A stretch of 26,961 nucleotides of DNA from CAZNLL01 sp964573885 (GTDB lineage: Bacteria > Desulfobacterota > DSM-4660 > Desulfatiglandales > Desulfatiglandaceae): assembly GCA_964573885.1 (NCBI GenBank), contig CAZNLL010000043.1, positions 1 to 26,961 on the forward strand. Reading direction: 5' to 3'. This document shows, piece by piece, positions 14,718 to 22,917 of this stretch (the stretch's first letter is position 1; each line of letters starts with the position of its first letter). The notes beneath the pieces were generated by a model that worked only from the letters and a program-made list of their open reading frames with translations, searched no databases and had not been told where the DNA came from. A program made the position numbers and the translations under genes.

Positions 14718-15755
14718 TCACACTCTTCCCACCGCTGGAGAGGCCTTTATACCATATTCCCGAATGGTTCGTACACAGGCTTCCACGTTTTCCTTTTTCA
14801 CGTCAGGCCAGAGGTCGCAGCCGGGCCAGACTGCATCAACGCCGTCATCAATGCACTTTTTGATGACCGGCTCCACTTCAGAGGCATCGATTTGGACCAG
14901 GGTCCCGAAGGGGTCGAAATTGCCCAGGATGAGCACATCATCACCCAGTTTTTTCCGGGACTCGGCCACATTGTTTTTTTGGTCCACGCTCAGGGCATCG
15001 GCCCCGCATTCATTCATCATTTCGATGATCAGGTCCGTGGAACCGCAAATGTGAAGGATCTTGGGGGATTTGAGGGAGGAAAAAACCTTCTCAAGATTGG
15101 GTTGTACCAAGGTCTTCCACATGCGGGGGGAGATGATATCCGTGCCTGAACCCATTTCCCGGATGGTCATGTAATCCACCCCCAGTTCCTGGTAATGGCG
15201 GGCCACCTCAATGACCAGATCGGTCATATCCGAAAGAAAGGACTCCACCCCCTCCTTGTTCTTTTTGATCCCTTTGAGGAGCACGGCCAATTCAATGAGT
15301 TGACCGGCCATGGTAAATGGACCCAAGACCCACCCGCCTACGGCCAAGTTGCCATTGGACCGGGACTTCATAATGCTGATGGCCTCATCCACCACGGGCA
15401 TCCGTCCCTTTTTCAGAAAATCACTGGGGATCTCGACCTCCTCCAGGGCCTCCCACTTGGAGGGCACCGTAGGATAGAGGATACCCTCTGCATCTTCGTA
15501 AAGGCTCACACCCCTGCCCAGGGCCTCGGGGACGGTACACATGTCATAGGGCACTACTGCTCCGTCGAAGCCATAGATTTCTGCACTGGTCAGGGCCGAA
15601 GCGGCCAGGTATTCAGGGGAACTGTGTACCTGGGCGAAACGGATTCTCATCTTATCGATGGCCTGTACCGTCACCGTGCCCATGCCACTGAAACAGGGCA
15701 TCGTATCCACAGGTTCTTTTTTGAAAAAACGCTCAACTCTCTCTTTTGGTTGCAT
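14718..15755 (-). CDS. UroD/MtaA-family corrinoid-dependent methyltransferase (copy 2)
   Basis: A 345-residue TIM-barrel protein of the UroD superfamily methyltransferase branch, with the zinc motif HIC (H235, C237) and PGC (C313). It is clearly diverged from copy 1: the active-site entrance segments differ (VPYDMCTVPEALG here, VGLSEAMGCELG there), and the tail after PGC is DLWPDVKKENV instead of GIAPPSPLENL. PSPLENL matches the MtaA-like ending better, so copy 2 may have the more specialised substrate site; this is inference. ATG 15755 has AAGGAG upstream. It lies 27 bases after the MtrH-like gene and 17 bases before the corrinoid protein, so it is the best candidate for the substrate-demethylating enzyme (MtvB/MtoB position). 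Confidence 0.88.
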   Translation of the reverse strand: MQPKERVERFFKKEPVDTMPCFSGMGTVTVQAIDKMRIRFAQVHSSPEYLAASALTSAEIYGFDGAVVPYDMCTVPEALGRGVSLYEDAEGILYPTVPSKWEALEEVEIPSDFLKKGRMPVVDEAISIMKSRSNGNLAVGGWVLGPFTMAGQLIELAVLLKGIKKNKEGVESFLSDMTDLVIEVARHYQELGVDYMTIREMGSGTDIISPRMWKTLVQPNLEKVFSSLKSPKILHICGSTDLIIEMMNECGADALSVDQKNNVAESRKKLGDDVLILGNFDPFGTLVQIDASEVEPVIKKCIDDGVDAVWPGCDLWPDVKKENVEACVRTIREYGIKASPAVGRV

Positions 15756-15782
15756 ACCTTGCTCCTTTATCGTCAAAGAATT

Positions 15783-16751
15783 CTATCCCGACCCGGTCCC
15801 AGTCATTCCCTTGAGCTGTTCCACAAAATCTGGAAAAAGCCGGTTTAAGGGATGGCTTTTCTGGGGAGGAAGTTTTTGGACCTCTGAGAAGGCGAGGGTG
15901 GCCGAAAAGGCCTCGGTCATGGCCACCGCCGGAAAGATTCTGGGAGCCCCCGCCATGGGCCCGGAGAAAATCATGTCGTGGTAAAAGAAAGAGGCCAAGG
16001 CCTCCAAGCCCGCATCCGCTGCGGACCACCCCTTAAAGCCCCAGAGTTCCCGGGCCTTTTTCCACATGTATGAGCCGTTGCTGGGTGCGCTGGCCGTGGG
16101 GAAACCCCACTTCTCCTTGATGAGGCGATTGGCGGCACCGCAAAAGGCCGTGGCCGGGCCGTTCATCACGGATGTATCCACAAAGATGGAATCAAATTGG
16201 GCCCCGACCCTTTCAATGGCATCCAGGAGTTTCTGGGTGCCCGTAATCCGACCGCCAGGCATCTGGTCCGCCATGTCAAAAGCGACCAGCAGGACATGCT
16301 TGACCCCCATTCCGGCGATTTCCTTGATTTCCGTATCGAGGTCCTCCTCCCACACGGTGAGGCTGTTATAGAACATGCGGTCCAGGAGTGCCTTTTCCGC
16401 ACAATAGGCGGCGCCGGCCAGTTTGGGTTTCATCTGCCAGGCGTCGATGCAAAAGGGCATATCGCTTACAGAGATAACGAAGTCGATATATCGTTCAAAC
16501 TCCTTGGCCGTATTGGCCACAATATCCGCCATGCCCGGCACCCCGGTATCGGCGGAGAGCTTGTCCTGGGTTTTGAGAAGCTCCTCGGCCCGCTTTTCAT
16601 CAAAGCCTTCCTTTCGCTTGCCTTCAAAGACCTTGTCTCCTTTTTGAAAGATGGAGGAGCAGACCACCGTGGGATACTCCCCGGGCTGACCTCCAAATTT
16701 GACCCCACCGATCTCACAGATCTTTTGTTCGGTGGAAAGCTGTAAATTCAT
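15783..16751 (-). CDS. MtrH-family methyltransferase (likely methyl-corrinoid:tetrahydrofolate)
   Basis: A 322-residue protein of the MtrH family. Signatures are an ICEIGGVKFGGQPGEYPTVVCSSIF block near the N-terminus, FDEKRAEELL, CIDAW (101-105), VDTSVMNGPA (191-200) and SAPSNGSYMWKKA (221-233). MtrH moves methyl between tetrahydromethanopterin and a corrinoid in methanogens. Bacterial relatives next to corrinoid proteins (such as MtgA in betaine use, and MtvA/MtoA-type proteins in O-demethylation) transfer methyl to tetrahydrofolate. The other Mtr subunits are absent, so this is a soluble enzyme. ATG 16751 has a strong AAAGGAGGT. It begins 32 bases after livF, tying the methyltransferases to the importer. 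It probably feeds methyl-THF into the Wood-Ljungdahl pathway, which is not in this window. Confidence 0.92.
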   Translation of the reverse strand: MNLQLSTEQKICEIGGVKFGGQPGEYPTVVCSSIFQKGDKVFEGKRKEGFDEKRAEELLKTQDKLSADTGVPGMADIVANTAKEFERYIDFVISVSDMPFCIDAWQMKPKLAGAAYCAEKALLDRMFYNSLTVWEEDLDTEIKEIAGMGVKHVLLVAFDMADQMPGGRITGTQKLLDAIERVGAQFDSIFVDTSVMNGPATAFCGAANRLIKEKWGFPTASAPSNGSYMWKKARELWGFKGWSAADAGLEALASFFYHDMIFSGPMAGAPRIFPAVAMTEAFSATLAFSEVQKLPPQKSHPLNRLFPDFVEQLKGMTGTGSG

Positions 16752-16783
16752 GATACCTCCTTTGCTTGCCGTGTTCCCGTCAC

Positions 16784-17512
16784 TTACACGGACAAATGCT
16801 TGGTGATGATCTGGCTGTCTTCCAACAGTTCTTGGGATGTAGCCGTTCTGGCGATCTTGCCCTTGACGCCCATCAAATAATGGCGTGCCGCCACTTCCAA
16901 GGCCACTCTGTAGTTTTGTTCCACGAGTAACAGGGTCAGCCCGGATTGGATACAGAGGAGTAGAATGGGTTGAATGACCTCATAGACCAGAAGAGGGGCA
17001 AGACCTTGGGAGGGCTCATCTAAGAGCATGATGAGGGGGTTACTCATCAGGGCGCGACCGATGGCCAACATCTGCTGCTCACCCCCGCTGAGGGTGGACC
17101 CATCCTGTTTGTTTCTCAACCCAAGCACGGGAAACTGCTCGTAGATCTTTTCCACGGTCCAATCGCTCTCCCCTTTTGGACCTGCCGCGGCCAGTTTGAG
17201 GTTCTCCTCAACACTGAGACCCGGAAAAATGTGTCTTTCTGCGGGGACGTAAGAGATGCCTTTCCTGATGACCCTGTGTGGAGGCCAGCGGGTCGTGTTC
17301 TGACCGGCTATTTTCACCCGGCCGGCTCTGGGCGGTGTTAATCCCAGGATGGAACGAAGGGTCGTGGTCTTTCCCACGCCGTTTCGACCCAGAATGGATA
17401 CGGCCTCGTGCTTGTGGATATACATGGAAAGGCCTTGAATAACGTGACTTCGCCCGTAATAGGTTTGGAGGTCTTCAATTTCCAGAATTTTTTCGGGTGC
17501 CTGGTTATTCAT
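16784..17512 (-). CDS. livF: Branched-chain amino acid-type ABC transporter ATPase LivF
   Basis: A 242-residue ATPase of the HAAT (Liv) family. Walker A is GRNGVGKTT, the family marker SYVPAERHIFPGLSVEENL follows, the signature is LSGGEQQMLAIGRAL, Walker B is LIMLLDEPSQGLAP, and VEQNYRVAL holds the switch region, where most ABC proteins have His after Glu. The GRNGVGKTTTLRSILGL form identifies LivF. ATG 17512 overlaps the livG stop by eight bases, with AAGGAGG inside the end of livG. The C-terminus (SQELLEDSQIITKHLSV) is standard. With LivG it forms the ATPase dimer. The actual cargo need not be an amino acid; see the operon context. Confidence 0.93.
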   Translation of the reverse strand: MNNQAPEKILEIEDLQTYYGRSHVIQGLSMYIHKHEAVSILGRNGVGKTTTLRSILGLTPPRAGRVKIAGQNTTRWPPHRVIRKGISYVPAERHIFPGLSVEENLKLAAAGPKGESDWTVEKIYEQFPVLGLRNKQDGSTLSGGEQQMLAIGRALMSNPLIMLLDEPSQGLAPLLVYEVIQPILLLCIQSGLTLLLVEQNYRVALEVAARHYLMGVKGKIARTATSQELLEDSQIITKHLSV

Positions 17513-18248
17513 GTCCCAGATAGGCCTCCTTGACTTGTTCGTTGCCTTTGATCTCCTCGGGGGGGCCTTCGGCGATAATGCTCCCCTGGTGCAAGACGGT
17601 AATCGCGTCGGAGATGGCCATGACCACACTCATGTCGTGTTCCACCAGGACCACCGCTATGCTTTCCGAGAGCCCCTTTATAAGTTGTGCAATATGCTCC
17701 GTCTCCGCAGGAGACATTCCCGCGGTGGGCTCGTCCAGGAAGAGTATCTTGGGCTCACTGGCCAAGGCCATGGCCACCTCCATCAGACGCTGGTCCCCGT
17801 GAGCAAGGTTTGTGGCCGGTACGGTGGCGTGTTCACTTAGCCCCAGCTGTTGCAAGATCTCCCAGGTCTTCTCGTTCACTTCTTTGAGACTCTCTTTGCG
17901 TGAAAAAACCTTGAAGGTGCCTCCCCGCTGGATCTGCGTGGCAATACGCACGTTCTCAAACACGGTAAGGCCCAAGAAGATGCTGGTGATTTGGAAGGTT
18001 CGGCAGACTCCCAACTTGGTCAGTTCATGGGCAGGTTTGTTGGTGATATCCTCTTCCTGGTAGAGAACCTTGCCTGAGCTGGCGGGCAATCTGCCGGTGA
18101 TCACATTGATGAGGGTGGTTTTTCCGGCGCCGTTGGGACCAATGATGGATTTGAGCCTCTTATCTTTGAACTCTACATTGACCCCGTTGGTGGCCAACAC
18201 GCCGCCAAAAGCACGGTAAAGCTCTTTTGTAGACAGGATGCTGGTCAT
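17505..18248 (-). CDS. livG: Branched-chain amino acid-type ABC transporter ATPase LivG
   Basis: A 247-residue ATPase. Walker A is GPNGAGKTT and CRTFQITSIFLGLTVFENV is the LivG-style Q-loop region. The signature is the variant AHGDQRLMEVAMAL, Walker B is ILFLDEPTAGMSP, and the switch is VEHDMSVVM. The YLGHE ending is the classic LivG C-terminus. ATG 18248 lies nine bases after the livM stop. The segment after the Q-loop (IQRGGTFKVFSRKESLKEV) is the usual variable helical insert. It pairs with LivF and docks on LivH/LivM. No unusual residues were seen. Confidence 0.94.
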   Translation of the reverse strand: MTSILSTKELYRAFGGVLATNGVNVEFKDKRLKSIIGPNGAGKTTLINVITGRLPASSGKVLYQEEDITNKPAHELTKLGVCRTFQITSIFLGLTVFENVRIATQIQRGGTFKVFSRKESLKEVNEKTWEILQQLGLSEHATVPATNLAHGDQRLMEVAMALASEPKILFLDEPTAGMSPAETEHIAQLIKGLSESIAVVLVEHDMSVVMAISDAITVLHQGSIIAEGPPEEIKGNEQVKEAYLGHE

Positions 18249-18257
18249 GGAAAAGGC

Positions 18258-19256
18258 CTACTCCTTTCTCAATTGGGTCACAAATTGGACGAGACCGGCA
18301 AAGCCCTTGGGCATGAACAGGACAAGAAGCATCACCACCAGTCCCACAAAAAGCTCCCAGTGTTCGGTCATGGTGCTGATATAGTCCTGGATAAAGATAA
18401 ATATGCCCGCTCCAATAATAGGACCCCACAGGGTCCCCATGCCCCCCAAGAGCACCATCATTAATACCGCCGCCCCGGCGAAGGCGTGCATAGTGGTTGG
18501 GCCGATATATCCCTTATAAAGGATAAAGAGGCCGCCGCTGATACCGGCCAGCATACAGGAAAGCATCCACCCGAGAAGCTTGTACCGACGCACATTGATG
18601 CCCAGAAAGGATGCCCTCTCCTCGTTTTCCCGGATCGCCTCAAGAACGGCCCCGAAAGGCGAGCCCATGATACGCCGGGTGAGGAGAAAGCAAATGAGGA
18701 CGATACCCAGGGTGAGGAGATACATGGCCGTGGGATCGCCGGAACTCCCCAAGGTGAACCCAGCCAAAGAGATGTCCGGCTGGGGTATGCCCATGAGGCC
18801 GTCGTCTCCACCGGTCACACCGTACCATTTCCAGGCCACCGTGTAGAACATCATGCCGAAGGCCAGGGTTAAAAGGGCGAAAGCAAGCCCCCCGGTACGT
18901 ACCTGGACCCAACCCACAGGGAGGGCAATAATTCCCGTGGCCACCACGCCTGCCAGAAGAGCGAGCCACAGACCCTCGGGTGCTGCATGAATGAGGAAGA
19001 GACCCGAAATATAAGCCCCGATCCCCAGATAGGCGTTGGGCATGAAGGAAAGGAGACCGGTGTAACCCAGTAGCACATCCAGACTCATCGCCAGGAGGCC
19101 GTAAATCAACATCTCGTTTACAAGTCTGATATAAAAACGATTGGTCAGTACAAAGGGGTAGACGGCAAGGACGACCACGATGAGGGCCAGGATGATCCAT
19201 GTGATTGTGTGTCTTTTCTTATCGCCTGTATTCCACGGAGAGCCAGCTTCGTTCAT
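18258..19256 (-). CDS. livM: Branched-chain amino acid-type ABC transporter permease LivM
   Basis: A 332-residue inner-membrane permease with about eight to ten hydrophobic spans. LivM hallmarks are LLGYTGLLSFMPNAYLGIGAYISG, GLAFALLTLAFGMMFYTVAWKW, TGGDDGLMGIPQP, and the ATPase-docking loop AIRENEERASFLGINVRRYKLLGWMLSC. The late GGMGTLWGPIIGAGIF segment is also typical. The usual Gln/His of LSFGHAAF is replaced by FMPNAYL in the first signature, which may reflect an unusual cargo. ATG 19256 follows the livH stop by two bases, so the two are co-translated. The N-terminus is a short hydrophilic extension before the first span. Confidence 0.92.
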   Translation of the reverse strand: MNEAGSPWNTGDKKRHTITWIILALIVVVLAVYPFVLTNRFYIRLVNEMLIYGLLAMSLDVLLGYTGLLSFMPNAYLGIGAYISGLFLIHAAPEGLWLALLAGVVATGIIALPVGWVQVRTGGLAFALLTLAFGMMFYTVAWKWYGVTGGDDGLMGIPQPDISLAGFTLGSSGDPTAMYLLTLGIVLICFLLTRRIMGSPFGAVLEAIRENEERASFLGINVRRYKLLGWMLSCMLAGISGGLFILYKGYIGPTTMHAFAGAAVLMMVLLGGMGTLWGPIIGAGIFIFIQDYISTMTEHWELFVGLVVMLLVLFMPKGFAGLVQFVTQLRKE

Positions 19257-19258
19257 GA

Positions 19259-20134
19259 TTATTCAAACCTTCCTTCTCCAAGTATACCTAGGGGCATAAA
19301 GGCTAGAATAACGGCCATTAGCATGTATACGATGACCATGGCCAGGTCGGTGATGAAAAATTCGGCAAGGGTCTGAACAACCCCGATGAGCAATGCTGCA
19401 ATAACGGCGCCCCTAAGGCTTCCCAGGCCGCCGATGACGATCACCACAAATGAACTTATGAGCATCTCATGGCCCATAATGGGGTCGACGGTGTACAGGG
19501 GCCCGGCGATTACCCCGGCGATGCCAGCCAGGATGCAGCCCAGGAGAAAGGCGCCGATATGGACAAACCTCATATTGATTCCCAAACAGGAAACCATTTC
19601 CGGGATATGACTGGCCGCTCTGAGGATCATTCCCACCTTTGTTTTTTCCAGAAAGAGCATCAACCCGATCATGACCCCTGCGGTGATAAACAGGGTGGCA
19701 ATTCGGTAAAGGGGATAGTGGGTTCCGGCGATGGGCACCGTTTTGGTCAGAAACTCAGGGAGGTCAATGAAGCGGGGTTCGTTTCCCCAGATATATTTAA
19801 CCAGTCCGTCGAGAAAGAACATCAATCCATAGGTGAGAATCAGGGTATAGACCATGGATCGTCTGCGCATGGGAGCGATGACGGTCCTTTCTATGATAAG
19901 TCCGAAGAGTGCCACAAGGAGCGGGGCGATGAGCAAGGCCAGGAAGAAATTGAATCCTACCGAGACCAGGGTATATCCTGCGTAGGCTCCCAGGGCGTAA
20001 AGGGAGCCATGGGCCAGGTTCATAACGCGGCTCAACCCGTAAATGATATTGAGGCCGATGGCTACGATCAGGAAGACCCCGCCCAAGACAAGACTATTCA
20101 GGGCAATGTCCACAGAGGTGGCTAGGACGCTCAT
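19259..20134 (-). CDS. livH: Branched-chain amino acid-type ABC transporter permease LivH
   Basis: A 291-residue permease with about eight membrane segments. LivH hallmarks are NSLVLGGVFLIVAIGLNIIYGLSRVMNLAHGSLYALGAYAG, the RRRSMVYTLILTYGLMFFLDG segment, the docking loop RAASHIPEMVSCLGINMRFVHIGAFLLGCILAGIAGVIAGPL, and FVVIVIGGLGSLRGAV near the end. ATG 20134 has AGGGA seven bases upstream. It lies 90 bases after the binding-protein gene; the gap holds a strong hairpin. It pairs with LivM to form the membrane channel. The family call is firm; the cargo is open. Confidence 0.93.
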   Translation of the reverse strand: MSVLATSVDIALNSLVLGGVFLIVAIGLNIIYGLSRVMNLAHGSLYALGAYAGYTLVSVGFNFFLALLIAPLLVALFGLIIERTVIAPMRRRSMVYTLILTYGLMFFLDGLVKYIWGNEPRFIDLPEFLTKTVPIAGTHYPLYRIATLFITAGVMIGLMLFLEKTKVGMILRAASHIPEMVSCLGINMRFVHIGAFLLGCILAGIAGVIAGPLYTVDPIMGHEMLISSFVVIVIGGLGSLRGAVIAALLIGVVQTLAEFFITDLAMVIVYMLMAVILAFMPLGILGEGRFE

Positions 20135-20174
20135 GCTATTCCCTAATGATATGAGTTTTTGCGATTGGGAGATA

Positions 20175-20197
20175 AGGGAGGGATAAAATCCCTCCCT
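20175..20197 (-). other. Strong intergenic hairpin between the binding-protein and livH genes
   Basis: A perfect 10-bp stem (20175-20184 with 20188-20197) closes on a 3-base loop (TTT on the minus strand). It stands 28 bases after the binding-protein stop and is followed on the minus strand by TTATCTCCC, not a U-tract. Such stems after binding-protein genes commonly stabilise the upstream message or reduce read-through, giving more binding protein than permease; that role is inferred here. Confidence 0.6.
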
Positions 20198-20224
20198 GGT
20201 TTAGTGGAAATACCATAACCTTAA

Positions 20225-21415
20225 TTATTCCGGCGGCCCCAGTTCTTCGGCCGAAAAGGTGTGCAGGACTTTCATGTAGACCTTGGCCCCAAAAGGATTG
20301 GGCGGAGCAGCCATGGTCTCCGTGAGCACGGCGGCATTCCGCATGCAGTTATCCTTGGGCGAAATCCGTACCACGCCGTAAGGACCGTCAAAGCTGATGC
20401 CCTTTAAGGCGGCGGCGATCTTCTTGGGGTCCGTGCACCCGGCCTTTTCTATTCCCTTGAACAGGTTCATGGCACCTACATAGCTGTGGCATGCAGCGTC
20501 AGAGGGAATGGTTTTATATTTCTTCCAGAAGGCCATTTCCCAGGCGTCCGAGATGGGATTATCCACGTCCCAGCACCAGTCAGAGGCCCCGAAGATCCCG
20601 TGACAGGCTTCGCCACCGGCCTCCAACTCCAAGGGCCCGGGGGCCGCACCGGAGACGATCCTGGCGTATTTCTGTAAACCAAAATCATAGGCCTGTTTCG
20701 CAAAGACGGGAATCACGTTTGTGATTAATGCGATATAGACGCCGTCTGCACCTGAGGCCTTGATCTTGCTGATGTAGGAAGACCAGTCCTTGGTCTTGAT
20801 GGGCGCCTTGTCATAATCCTCGTTGGCGACCTTGATGCCGTTTTCCTTGGCAAGCTTTATGAATCTCTCGCCCGCATCATGGCCCCAGGCATAGTCATGG
20901 ACCAGCACATAGTAGGTCCTTTTCTTGAGATCGGGTGTGGCCAAGATGCCCTTGACATTGCCCACAGCCGTTTGGTCATTGGCCAACTGTCCCGATCTGA
21001 AGACCAGGGGGTTAAGGCCATAAAATTTTGTGGTCATCACATGGGTGGTTAGAAAGGGCACGTTGAGTTTGTTGATGTTCTTGGCGAGAGCCAGCCCGAC
21101 GCCGCTTGAAAAAACACCGATCAGGGCGACACAGCCGTCCTTGAATACGAGCTTTTCAGCCTTGGTTACGGCGACAGGGGGTTTGACCTGGGTGTCTTCT
21201 GCAATAAGTTCAATGGGACGGCCGAGGAGAGTCTTTTTCTCATCCGCTGCCATCTCAATGCCCATTTTCATTTCCGCTCCCCCCTGGGCGACAATGCCTG
21301 AAAGGGGAACAAGCACGCCAATCTTTACGGGCTTCTTGGCGGCCGCGTTTTGAGGAACGACCAGTAAACCTGCAATCAAGACACAGAGTAAAATACTTAG
21401 GGACAGTTTTTTCAT
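20225..21415 (-). CDS. Periplasmic substrate-binding protein, Liv/HAAT type
   Basis: A 396-residue type I periplasmic binding protein. The signal peptide covers about residues 1-25 (core LSILLCVLIAGLLVV, ending NAAA), followed by the family start KKPVKIGVLVPLSG. Lobe-crossing elements include ALIGVFSSGVGLAL, FLTTHVMTTKFYGLNPLVFRSG, YYVLVHDYAWGHDAGERF and ASGADGVYIALIT. ATG 21415 is chosen for its AAGGAGGGG site; an in-frame codon seven residues earlier lacks one. The family binds amino acids but also aromatic acids, amides, urea and short carboxylates. The position between an FAD/Fe-S pair and a demethylation set suggests it binds the methylated substrate. No lipobox is seen, so it is soluble. 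Confidence 0.9.
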   Translation of the reverse strand: MKKLSLSILLCVLIAGLLVVPQNAAAKKPVKIGVLVPLSGIVAQGGAEMKMGIEMAADEKKTLLGRPIELIAEDTQVKPPVAVTKAEKLVFKDGCVALIGVFSSGVGLALAKNINKLNVPFLTTHVMTTKFYGLNPLVFRSGQLANDQTAVGNVKGILATPDLKKRTYYVLVHDYAWGHDAGERFIKLAKENGIKVANEDYDKAPIKTKDWSSYISKIKASGADGVYIALITNVIPVFAKQAYDFGLQKYARIVSGAAPGPLELEAGGEACHGIFGASDWCWDVDNPISDAWEMAFWKKYKTIPSDAACHSYVGAMNLFKGIEKAGCTDPKKIAAALKGISFDGPYGVVRISPKDNCMRNAAVLTETMAAPPNPFGAKVYMKVLHTFSAEELGPPE

Positions 21416-21552
21416 CTTCCCCTCCTTTTTTGCCACCAGGTTCTTTGGTTAACGACTTGCCTCAGACTTTCTCCCTGCCTGCTTTTTTATCACCCCCCCT
21501 TCCTGAGTGTTCTCGGGCCCCGTCCCGTTCCAACGTGACATTCAACGCGCCC

Positions 21553-22881
21553 TTAATCGGCCTCGGGCTCTGGGAGCACCTGGTCGATAAGTTCCACGAG
21601 ATCATAGAGTTGCATACTGCTCTCGATCCTCCGGGAACCCTCGTTTAGATTGTAGTGGCAGAAAGGGCATATGGAAACCATATGCTCCGAACCTGTATCC
21701 AGTCCCTCTTCAATTCTCCTGGACGCGTTCTTGGCGGCCCAGTCACCGTATCCGGTCATGCAACCCCCTCCACCGCCGCAGCAGTAGGAGTTGTCTTTGA
21801 TCCTTTCCATTTCATTGAATTCAACACCGGGAATGGCTTCCAGGAGTTTGCGCGGGATGTCATAGAGGCAGTCGTCTGTTTGGGTCTCCAGATAAGCGTC
21901 CTTCCATGCCACAGAACCATCTTCGTCAAAGGTGTATTTATTGAGATGGCGTCCTGTGTGGCAGGGATCATGGTAGGTGACCTTCCAGGGAAGATTTTCT
22001 GTAAACTTGAGTTTCCCTTCCTTAAAGAGGTTGTAAAGGTATTCCACCGTATGAATGACGGTGATTCCCTCCATCATTTTTTCATAGTCGGCACATAGAG
22101 TATAGTCCTTTTTGATGGCGCGGTAACAGCCGGCACAGGAAGTGATGATGGTGTTTACCCCTTTTTCTTCATGAAGCCTTTTGAAAATCTCCAGGTTTGT
22201 TTCCGCCACCCGTTTGAATTCTTCCTGCTCCCCGATTCTCATGGCCGTGGAACCACAGCAAATTTCATCTTCGCCGAGGATTCCGAAATCAAGGCCGAGC
22301 TTTTGAAAGATGGAGGCGGTGGCCACAGGCAGGTTCCTTACCGGCAGGTTGAAGGCCCCTGTACACCCGACATAATAAAGGATGGGGGCGGGCTGTTTGG
22401 TAATAATTTTAATGGGTTTTTTGGCTTTTTTAAATGGACGTGTCCAGTCCGTCCTCACACGGCGGGGGCCCTGATAAGGGTTATTGTAACTGCGCATGGA
22501 CTGGACAATCTTTTTTTGAGAGGGCATAGGGCCGACGCCCTCCTGAACGGCCTTTCTCCTCATGGCCTCAATGATTTCAGGGATATAGGGCTTGTGGTCA
22601 AGTTCACACTGGTTGGCGCAGCCCGCACATACCGTACACTTGTAAATGGCGTCCAGGAGCTCCTCGTCCCATTCAAGGTCCCCGTTCAGAATGCCTCTGG
22701 CAAAGGCGATCTTGCCTTTTGACGCCATGAACCCTTCAAACCCGAATTCCACCCCGGCCGGACAGATTTGACCGAACTCAGGAGGAGGCCCGAAATTATA
22801 GGCGGATTTACAGTTGCCGCAGGCCGTGCACTTCCATATGAGTTTTTCCAGGTCTTTGAGCGTGGGTATATTCCATTCCAT
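21553..22881 (-). CDS. HdrD/GlcF-like iron-sulfur oxidoreductase with two CCG domains
   Basis: A 442-residue electron-transfer protein. The N-terminal part has two cysteine sets for [4Fe-4S] clusters: CTACGNC with a later CPAG, and CTVCAGCANQCELD. Two CCG (HdrB-type) domains follow. The first has YYVGCTG, EICCGS and SCAGC; the second has HDPCHTGRHL, YCCGGGGG and CPFCHYN, which in HdrB build non-cubane clusters. GlcF, LldE and HdrD share this layout. It has no membrane span. The N-terminal cluster region is unusual in that CTACGNC is followed by YNFGPPPEFGQICPAG. It starts at ATG 22881 (GGGAGG upstream), 36 bases after the FAD oxidase stop, and is its probable electron acceptor, passing electrons onward to a quinone or another carrier. 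Confidence 0.9.
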   Translation of the reverse strand: MEWNIPTLKDLEKLIWKCTACGNCKSAYNFGPPPEFGQICPAGVEFGFEGFMASKGKIAFARGILNGDLEWDEELLDAIYKCTVCAGCANQCELDHKPYIPEIIEAMRRKAVQEGVGPMPSQKKIVQSMRSYNNPYQGPRRVRTDWTRPFKKAKKPIKIITKQPAPILYYVGCTGAFNLPVRNLPVATASIFQKLGLDFGILGEDEICCGSTAMRIGEQEEFKRVAETNLEIFKRLHEEKGVNTIITSCAGCYRAIKKDYTLCADYEKMMEGITVIHTVEYLYNLFKEGKLKFTENLPWKVTYHDPCHTGRHLNKYTFDEDGSVAWKDAYLETQTDDCLYDIPRKLLEAIPGVEFNEMERIKDNSYCCGGGGGCMTGYGDWAAKNASRRIEEGLDTGSEHMVSICPFCHYNLNEGSRRIESSMQLYDLVELIDQVLPEPEAD

Positions 22882-22917
22882 GATAACCTCCCTTGATTAT
22901 ATAATCGCCTCAGGCGG

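Noticed and set aside
13879..15054. A 391-codon plus-strand open frame spanning the corrinoid protein and its flanks
   Set aside because: It crosses two real minus-strand genes and the gap between them, with no recognisable domain.
10701..15755. Uroporphyrinogen decarboxylase (heme synthesis) for the two UroD-like genes
   Set aside because: Both have the HxC...C zinc site of methyltransferases, and both flank a corrinoid protein and activator.
16784..21415. A plain leucine/isoleucine/valine importer
   Set aside because: The family is right, but HAAT importers have many cargos. Being sandwiched between oxidoreductase and methyltransferase genes makes a branched-chain amino acid cargo less likely, so the cargo is left open.
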